64,000 nucleotides of DNA from Xanthobacteraceae bacterium (GTDB lineage: Bacteria > Pseudomonadota > Alphaproteobacteria > Rhizobiales > Xanthobacteraceae). The notes under the pieces were generated by a model. It worked only from the letters and a program-made list of their open reading frames with translations. It had not been told where the DNA came from and searched no databases. Below are positions 59,026 through 64,000 of this stretch, in pieces (position 1 is the stretch's first letter; each line of letters starts with the position of its first letter). The position numbers were made by a program, and so were the translations under genes. Location: contig CP075369.1 in assembly GCA_019454205.1 (NCBI GenBank), positions 1,984,001 to 2,048,000 of the forward strand, written 5' to 3'.

Positions 59026-61026
59026 CTAGAATTCTTCCCACTCGTCGGCACGCAGCGCGGTCGCGAGCGCACCCTGCATCCGGCCAACCGGATTGGCGCC
59101 GTTGGCACGGCGTGGGGTCGCCGCAGGCTTGCCCGCGCCATTCGTGCGCCGCACCGGTAGTACTTGCGATTTTTCCTTGCGTACTTCCCGCGCTTGTTCC
59201 GGCTCCTCATCCGCTTTCGCATCGACACGGAAGAACGAAACCCGCGAGTCCATCGACTTCGCCTGCTGCTCCAGCGTCTTTGCCGTCGCTGCATTCTCCT
59301 CGACCAGCGCCGAGTTCTGCTGCGTGACCTCGTCCATTTGTGCGAGCGCCTTGTTGACCTGCTCGATACCCGTGGACTGTTCCGCGCTGGCAGCGGCAAT
59401 GTCGGAAACGATACCCGCCACCTTCTTGATCGAGTCGACGATCTCATGCAGCGACGCACCGGCGCGGTTTACAAGATCGACACCATCTTTCACCTGCGCG
59501 GAACTGTTGGTGATCAGATCCTTGATGTCCTTCGCCGCCTGCGAAGAACGCTGCGCAAGGCTGCGCACTTCCGAAGCAACCACGGCGAAGCCGCGGCCGG
59601 CGTCGCCTGCCCGCGCAGCCTCCACCGCCGCATTCAATGCCAGCAAGTTGGTTTGCCGTGCAATCTCGTCGATGACGCCGATGATGTCGGAAATCTTGCG
59701 CGACGATTCCTCGATCCGCGCCATCGCTTCGACCGCTTTGGCGACAACCTGCCCGCCGCGATCGGCTACTTCCTGCGTGCCGGTCGCCTGCTGATTGGCT
59801 TGCTGCGCATTCTCGGCATTCTTCTTCACGGTCGTCGCGATTTCTTCCATCGACGCCGAAGTTTCCTCCAGGCTTGCCGCCTGCTCTTCGGTACGCTGCG
59901 AGAGGTCGGTCGTGCTGGTCGAAATCTCCGCAGAAGCATTGGTTACCTCGCGCGCGGCAGCCATGATTTCCGTAATTGTCGAACCGATACGCTCGGCCAT
60001 TGTGTTGGCATCGTTCTTCAGCGTTCCGAACGAGCCGTTGTATTCGGCATCGATCCGTTGCGTCAGGTCGCCATCCGCCAACGCACTCAGCATCCTGATG
60101 AGATCGTCGAGCGCTTTCGCAATGGTGCCGGAGAGCGAATTCACTGCCTCGCCGGTTTTCACCAGCGAGCTGACTTTGCCCTCGGTCTCGACGCGCTGCG
60201 AGAAATCGCCATCCGCCGCCGCCTCGACGATGGAGCGGATACCGGCCTCGATCTCCTTGTCGCCGGTGATGTCGGTCGCATATTTCACGACCTTGAACGC
60301 CTTGCCGTTCATGTCGAGGATCGGATTGTAGCTGGCCTGAATCCAGATCTCCTTGGCGCCTTTGCCGAAGCGTTTGTATTGACCCGCGTCGTACTCGCCG
60401 CGGCCCAACTTTTCCCAGAATGCGCGATAGTCGGCGCTTTCGCGATACGCAGGCTCGACGAAGATCGAGTGATGTTTCCCGCGGATTTCATCGAGCGAAT
60501 AACCGACCGCTTTCAGGAAATTCTCGTTCGCATGCTGGATGCGGCCATCGGTCGAGAATTCGATCACCGCCTGCGAGCGGTTGATCGCCGCCAGCATGCC
60601 TTCGTTGAGGCGCGAGGCGGTGACATCCATCCACTCCAGCACGTTACCGACATAATTGCCTTGCCGGTCGAAACATCCGTTGACCAGCAACGTCACCTTC
60701 AGATCGCCAATCGTGATCTCGGTACGGAACGGGAGATTTTTCGGGTCCGAAAGAATTTTCCGTTGATGCGCCGGGTTCCTGTGAAACGTGTCGATGCACG
60801 TGCCGATGATCTTTTCGGGGTCGAAGTTCGGCCAGATCGAGCGGAACGCTTCGGCGTTTTTGGACAACAGATCGCGCGTCGGCTGGTTTACATAGGTCAC
60901 CATGAAATCGCGATCCACCGTCATGATGGCGACCGAAACCTGATCGACGATCTTTGCCCTCAGGAAATCCTCATTGCCGCCTTCGGCAACCGAGCCTTTG
61001 TTGAACCACGACATGTCGGTCTCCAT
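59026..61026 (-). CDS. Soluble PAS-PAS methyl-accepting chemotaxis protein with WEEF tail
   Basis: A 666-residue receptor without membrane segments. PAS 1 spans about residues 22-140 and PAS 2 about 148-265 (VIEFSTDGRIQHANENFLKAVGY marks its start). Two HAMP-like segments follow (about 267-355, with ADGDFSQRVE and ADGDLTQRID). The signalling hairpin is IARQTNLLALNAAVEAARAGDAGRG. The protein ends DEWEEF, the WxxF docking motif for CheR and CheB. PAS domains suggest redox or O2 sensing, but no haem or FAD residues were proved. The start overlaps the cheW stop (TGATG); an ATG at 61014 is an alternative. Confidence 0.93.
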   Translation of the reverse strand: METDMSWFNKGSVAEGGNEDFLRAKIVDQVSVAIMTVDRDFMVTYVNQPTRDLLSKNAEAFRSIWPNFDPEKIIGTCIDTFHRNPAHQRKILSDPKNLPFRTEITIGDLKVTLLVNGCFDRQGNYVGNVLEWMDVTASRLNEGMLAAINRSQAVIEFSTDGRIQHANENFLKAVGYSLDEIRGKHHSIFVEPAYRESADYRAFWEKLGRGEYDAGQYKRFGKGAKEIWIQASYNPILDMNGKAFKVVKYATDITGDKEIEAGIRSIVEAAADGDFSQRVETEGKVSSLVKTGEAVNSLSGTIAKALDDLIRMLSALADGDLTQRIDAEYNGSFGTLKNDANTMAERIGSTITEIMAAAREVTNASAEISTSTTDLSQRTEEQAASLEETSASMEEIATTVKKNAENAQQANQQATGTQEVADRGGQVVAKAVEAMARIEESSRKISDIIGVIDEIARQTNLLALNAAVEAARAGDAGRGFAVVASEVRSLAQRSSQAAKDIKDLITNSSAQVKDGVDLVNRAGASLHEIVDSIKKVAGIVSDIAAASAEQSTGIEQVNKALAQMDEVTQQNSALVEENAATAKTLEQQAKSMDSRVSFFRVDAKADEEPEQAREVRKEKSQVLPVRRTNGAGKPAATPRRANGANPVGRMQGALATALRADEWEEF

Positions 61027-61586
61027 CAGTCCTTTTGGATGTTGTCCAATTCCGGTCCTGCCAGCGCTTCGCTGATCGAGGTGGAAAGCAGATTGTTCAG
61101 GTCGATCAGCGCGATCATGAAACCCTCGTCGGTCGTGACGAGACCGGAGAGAAAATCCACACGCGCCGATTGCGCGATGCGCGGCACCGCCTGGATTTGC
61201 GTGCCTTCAAAGCTGACGATGTCCAGCACGCGGTCCGCGAGCAGCCCGACCGGGCGATTGCCGATCTGCACGATGATGACGATGTGCAACGCAGTGGCGT
61301 CGGTCAGCCCTTGCCCGAAACGGCAGCGCAGATCGATGATGGGAACGATGGAGCCGCGCAGGTTGAGCACGCCTCGCATGTAATCCGGCTGCTTCGGAAG
61401 ATGCGTGATCTCGGACCAGCCCTTGATCTCGCGCACCGCCATGATGTCGACGCCGTACTGATCGTCGCCAATGGCAAAACTGATGAATTGCGTTCGCATG
61501 CCGCTGGCTGACGCTTCGCGTTCAAGCCGCTCGCCGGGTACGGTATTCGTCGCCACGCGCGGCGCCGTCTCGATCGTCTGTTCCAT
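61026..61586 (-). CDS. cheW: Chemotaxis coupling protein CheW
   Basis: A 186-residue adaptor linking CheA to receptors. The CheW fold starts at QFISFAIGDDQYGVDIM, followed by VREIKGWSEITHLPKQP, YMRGVLNLRGSIVPIIDLR and VGLLADRVLDIV, all family signatures. There is an extra N-terminal segment of about 30 residues. The ATG at 61586 is preferred; a TTG at 61619 would lengthen it by 11. It is the first gene of the minus-strand che operon, with 179 bases upstream to the preceding gene. Confidence 0.93.
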   Translation of the reverse strand: MEQTIETAPRVATNTVPGERLEREASASGMRTQFISFAIGDDQYGVDIMAVREIKGWSEITHLPKQPDYMRGVLNLRGSIVPIIDLRCRFGQGLTDATALHIVIIVQIGNRPVGLLADRVLDIVSFEGTQIQAVPRIAQSARVDFLSGLVTTDEGFMIALIDLNNLLSTSISEALAGPELDNIQKD

Positions 61587-61765
61587 GATCGCTTCGCCCA
61601 CCCTGCCGGCCAAGCGCAATCGCTCAACCGGTCATCTCACGGGCGATGCTATGGATTCGTTGTTGAGGATCGGTTCCATTACGCGTTAAGCCGGCACAGC
61701 AACGCGGGATATTGATCGAGAGCAAGGTTGTCGCGGAGCGCCGTTCACGCACGGCCGCGCATTCT

Positions 61766-62752
61766 CTACCGGACGAAAATGCCGCCCAGTTCGTCGTCGA
61801 TGTGCAGCTTCACAATATCGTCGAAAGAACGCTCGACAGTCGTGAAGCCGAGCGACTTTGCCCGCGAGGTATCGAAATTGCGCGGCCAGCCGGCGACAAT
61901 ACGCATGATGGTCTCGTCGGGCTTACGCCTGACGCGCGCGGCGACACTCTTCCCCGCAACACGTTCCAGCGCCGCGATCTGTTCCCCAACCGTCGCAGAC
62001 AACCCCGGCATCGAGAGGTTCACGCGATTGCCGAGTTCGGACATGCTGATTGCCGCGGCATGCATGAGAAAACCCGTGGCGGAGCGCGGCGAAGCGAACC
62101 AGTGCCGCACGTCCTCCGAAACGGGAAGCAGCGCTTCCTCGCCGTTCAAAGGCTCGCGGATGATTCCGGAAAAGAAACCGGATGCCGCCTTGTTGGGCTT
62201 GCCGGGCCGCACGCAGATTGTCGGCAGCCGGATGCCGACACCTTCCAAAATCTCGCGTCGCGTATAATCCGCCAGCATCAGCTCGCCCATAGCCTTCTGC
62301 GTGCCGTAACTGGTAAGCGGAGTCGTGAAGAATTCATCGCCGATCGCATCCGGAAACGGCGCGCCGAAAACGGCAATCGAGGAAGTAAAGACGACGCGCG
62401 GTTTGTAGCCCCCGCCGATATTCTTGATCGCGTCCAGCAGCAAACGCGTGCCGTCCAGATTGATGCGATACCCTTTGTCGAGATCGGCCTCCGCTTCGCC
62501 GGAAACGATGGCGGCGAGATGGAAGATCAGGTCCGGCCTTGATGCGATTAGCTTTTGCGCCTCGCCCGGCAGCGAGAAATCCGAAGCTGTAGCGCCGACC
62601 GGGAACGGCGCATGCGCGGGCACGTCCGGCTTTACCACGTCGTGCAGCGATAATCTTGAAATCGCACGCGCACCCATGCGTTGCTCGTCGAGCAAACGCG
62701 AAGTCAGCTTGCGGCCGATCATGCCGGCCGCGCCTATAACCAGAACGTGCAT
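61766..62752 (-). CDS. denD: NAD-dependent epimerase/dehydratase, D-erythronate dehydrogenase (DenD)-like
   Basis: A 328-residue extended short-chain dehydrogenase. NAD binding is IGAAGMIGRKLTSRLL; catalytic serine in FTSSIAVFG and YxxxK in SYGTQKAMGEL. VRPGKPNKAASGFFS is characteristic of DenD, which oxidises D-erythronate to 2-oxo-tetronate. Adjacent sugar ABC permease genes support a catabolic role for a polyol or sugar acid. The other tetronate enzymes (DtnK, OtnC or OtnI) are not in the window, so the substrate is inferred. Confidence 0.82.
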   Translation of the reverse strand: MHVLVIGAAGMIGRKLTSRLLDEQRMGARAISRLSLHDVVKPDVPAHAPFPVGATASDFSLPGEAQKLIASRPDLIFHLAAIVSGEAEADLDKGYRINLDGTRLLLDAIKNIGGGYKPRVVFTSSIAVFGAPFPDAIGDEFFTTPLTSYGTQKAMGELMLADYTRREILEGVGIRLPTICVRPGKPNKAASGFFSGIIREPLNGEEALLPVSEDVRHWFASPRSATGFLMHAAAISMSELGNRVNLSMPGLSATVGEQIAALERVAGKSVAARVRRKPDETIMRIVAGWPRNFDTSRAKSLGFTTVERSFDDIVKLHIDDELGGIFVR

Positions 62753-62755
62753 GGC

Positions 62756-63670
62756 TTATTCCTTCACCGCGCCGGTCATCGCCGAAACGTAATGCTCGAC
62801 GAAGAATGCGTACAAAATCACCAGCGGAATCGACCCGACCAGCGCGCCGGCCATCAGCGACCCCCAGCGATAAACGTCGCCGTCAACGAGTTCGCTGACG
62901 ATGGCAACCGGCACCGTCTTGTTCTGCACCGATGTGGTGAGCGTCAGCGCATAGATGAATTCGTTCCAGCAGAGCGTGAACGAAAAGATGAATGCGGAGA
63001 TCAGGCCCGGCACTGCAAGCGGCAAAATGATCTTGGTGAGTATCTGCCAGCGGCTCGCGCCGTCGATCAGCGCGCATTCTTCCAACTCGAACGGAATGGT
63101 CTTGAAGTAGCCCATCAGCAGCCAGGTCGAGAACGGGATCAGGATGGTCGGATAGACCAGGATCAACGCCAGCGGTGAGTCGAACAGCCCGTAGAAGTGA
63201 ATGACCGAAGCGAGCGGGATGAACAGGATCGACGGCGGCACCAAATAGGCCATGAAGATCGCGGCGCCGACCACCTGCGAACCTCGAAAACGCAGCCGCG
63301 CGATGGCGTAAGCCGCGAGCACGCTCGCGAAGATCGAGAGAAATGTCGCCGCCGCCGCGACATACATCGTGTTCCACAACCAGCGCGGATACTCGGTATC
63401 GAACAGCAGTTTCTTGATGTGATCGAGCGTCGGATTCACAACCCAGAACGGATTGTAGGTATCCATGTCGATCAGTTGCGCGTTCGGCTTCACGGATGTC
63501 AACGCCATCCAGTAGAACGGGAACAGCAGGATGCACATGATGATCCCGAGCGGCAGCCACAGCGTCACCAGACGCCGCGGAAAGCTTTCGAGATAGGTCA
63601 TGCCCTCCTGTTTGTCGTTCGCAAGAACCTGCGAGGCAGCGGAGGTTTTTTCCACGGTAGTGTCAGTCAT
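62756..63670 (-). CDS. Carbohydrate ABC transporter permease, MalG type
   Basis: A 304-residue inner-membrane permease of the MalG/UgpE class with six membrane helices. The EAA loop is ELEECALIDGASRWQI, the ATPase coupling site. PPSILFIPLASVIHF and the C-terminal helix also match. The ATG at 63670 is preferred over a GTG at 63679. It overlaps the preceding permease gene by 8 bases, and its stop lies 3 bases before denD. Together they would import a sugar or polyol that DenD-like chemistry could use. Confidence 0.92.
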   Translation of the reverse strand: MTDTTVEKTSAASQVLANDKQEGMTYLESFPRRLVTLWLPLGIIMCILLFPFYWMALTSVKPNAQLIDMDTYNPFWVVNPTLDHIKKLLFDTEYPRWLWNTMYVAAAATFLSIFASVLAAYAIARLRFRGSQVVGAAIFMAYLVPPSILFIPLASVIHFYGLFDSPLALILVYPTILIPFSTWLLMGYFKTIPFELEECALIDGASRWQILTKIILPLAVPGLISAFIFSFTLCWNEFIYALTLTTSVQNKTVPVAIVSELVDGDVYRWGSLMAGALVGSIPLVILYAFFVEHYVSAMTGAVKE

Positions 63671-64000
63671 TGCCTTCACCGTGTTGCCATTTCCGCCGCT
63701 GCAGGCCGAACCACGAAATCATGATCGCAGCCAGCAGGAAGGGGATCATCGCGGTTGCAATAGCGGCGCCCTCGCCCAGCCGTCCGCTGAGAATTCCGCG
63801 CTGATATGAAAGCGTCGCCATCAGGTGCGTCGCATTCACAGGTCCGCCGCGCGTCATTGCCCAGATCAACTGGAAGTCCGTGAAAGTAAAGAGCACCGAG
63901 AACGTCATCACCACCGCGATGATCGGCGTCAGGAGCGGATAGGTCACGTAACGGAAGCGCTGCCATGCGCTCGCGCCGTCCAGCGTCGCCGCCTCGTAGA
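63663..64000 (-). CDS. Carbohydrate ABC transporter permease, MalF/UgpA type, N-terminus cut by window edge
   Basis: The C-terminal 112 residues of a permease. The frame is open to base 64000 and includes the EAA coupling motif EAATLDGASAWQRFRYV, then a hydrophobic helix, FTDFQLIWAMTRGGPVNAT and a final membrane helix ending ISWFGLQRRKW, the usual end of MalF/UgpA-type permeases. It is partner to the MalG-type permease encoded next. The binding protein and ATPase genes must lie outside the window. Confidence 0.9.
   Translation of the reverse strand, partial: YEAATLDGASAWQRFRYVTYPLLTPIIAVVMTFSVLFTFTDFQLIWAMTRGGPVNATHLMATLSYQRGILSGRLGEGAAIATAMIPFLLAAIMISWFGLQRRKWQHGEGND

Noticed and set aside
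59164..61383. A 739-codon open frame on the plus strand opposite the PAS chemoreceptor
   Set aside because: Antisense shadow of the receptor and cheW; low-complexity arginine-rich translation and no ribosome site.
1..64000. Insertion sequences, prophage, CRISPR arrays, tRNA or rRNA genes
   Set aside because: No transposase, integrase, short-spaced direct repeats, cloverleaf-like or ribosomal sequences were recognised anywhere in the window; gaps between genes are mostly too short for them.

Overview
The window is a dense, GC-rich bacterial chromosome segment with about 62 protein-coding genes. Gaps are short, and only one gene-free stretch exceeds 300 bases. I see no rRNA, tRNA, CRISPR array, insertion sequence or phage gene. 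The gene content points to an alphaproteobacterium, most likely order Hyphomicrobiales near Xanthobacteraceae/Nitrobacteraceae. Pointers are a form II cox-type molybdenum hydroxylase cluster, a rhizobial-type LPS core and 2,3-diamino-sugar gene set, a full CtrA-type site (TTAA-N7-TTAA), an FnrN-like cysteine pattern and a WxxF chemoreceptor tail. The placement is inference from families, not from a marker gene.

Layout. 1-4900: a threonine-dehydratase-type enzyme cut by the window edge, a GT4 glycosyltransferase paired with an LpxH-like phosphoesterase, a LysE exporter, inorganic pyrophosphatase and MgtC. 4900-12800: an FAH-family hydrolase, two divergent outer-membrane proteins sharing a paired 16-bp inverted repeat, thiD, a stand-alone RAM-domain protein, an MlaC-like/MacB-like ABC operon and an EamA exporter. 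12800-19500: a CoxL-like molybdoenzyme subunit without partner genes, then an RND efflux pump and its adaptor. 19500-32300: an envelope block with murJ, a DegT aminotransferase/Gfo-Idh dehydrogenase pair (probably 2,3-diamino sugar synthesis), transaldolase, three core-type glycosyltransferases, and galE-ugd-galU-manC for sugar nucleotides. 32300-33800: a globin-coupled soluble chemoreceptor behind a CtrA-type site. 33800-44000: a minus-strand run holding coxG-coxS-coxL-coxM-coxD-coxE, followed by acyl-CoA dehydrogenase, histidine phosphatase, a MetE-like enzyme and an FMN reductase. 44280-51400: cfa, trmO, a sulfite-oxidase-like protein with a flavin reductase, metY, two alpha/beta hydrolases and an FNR-type regulator. 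51700-61600: a chemotaxis cluster. 61700-64000: a DenD-like tetronate dehydrogenase and two sugar ABC permeases, the last cut by the edge.

How the parts work together. The chemotaxis cluster has cheW-mcp-cheR-cheD-cheB-cheY-cheA-cheY in one direction, a small helical protein behind it, and a divergent response regulator plus another small helical protein. There is no recognisable CheC, CheX or CheZ. The unfamiliar pieces look like possible signalling accessories: a response regulator with a FliM-like DDIDNLF tail, a protein resembling an HPt domain whose histidine position is glutamate, and a protein with a CheZ-like DxxxQ. This is the part of the window most likely to hold something undescribed. 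The globin sensor (O2 or redox), the PAS receptor and the four-cysteine FNR-type regulator suggest that movement and gene expression respond to oxygen or energy state. The cox-type cluster encodes a complete form II molybdenum hydroxylase with its maturation factors; its substrate is unknown.
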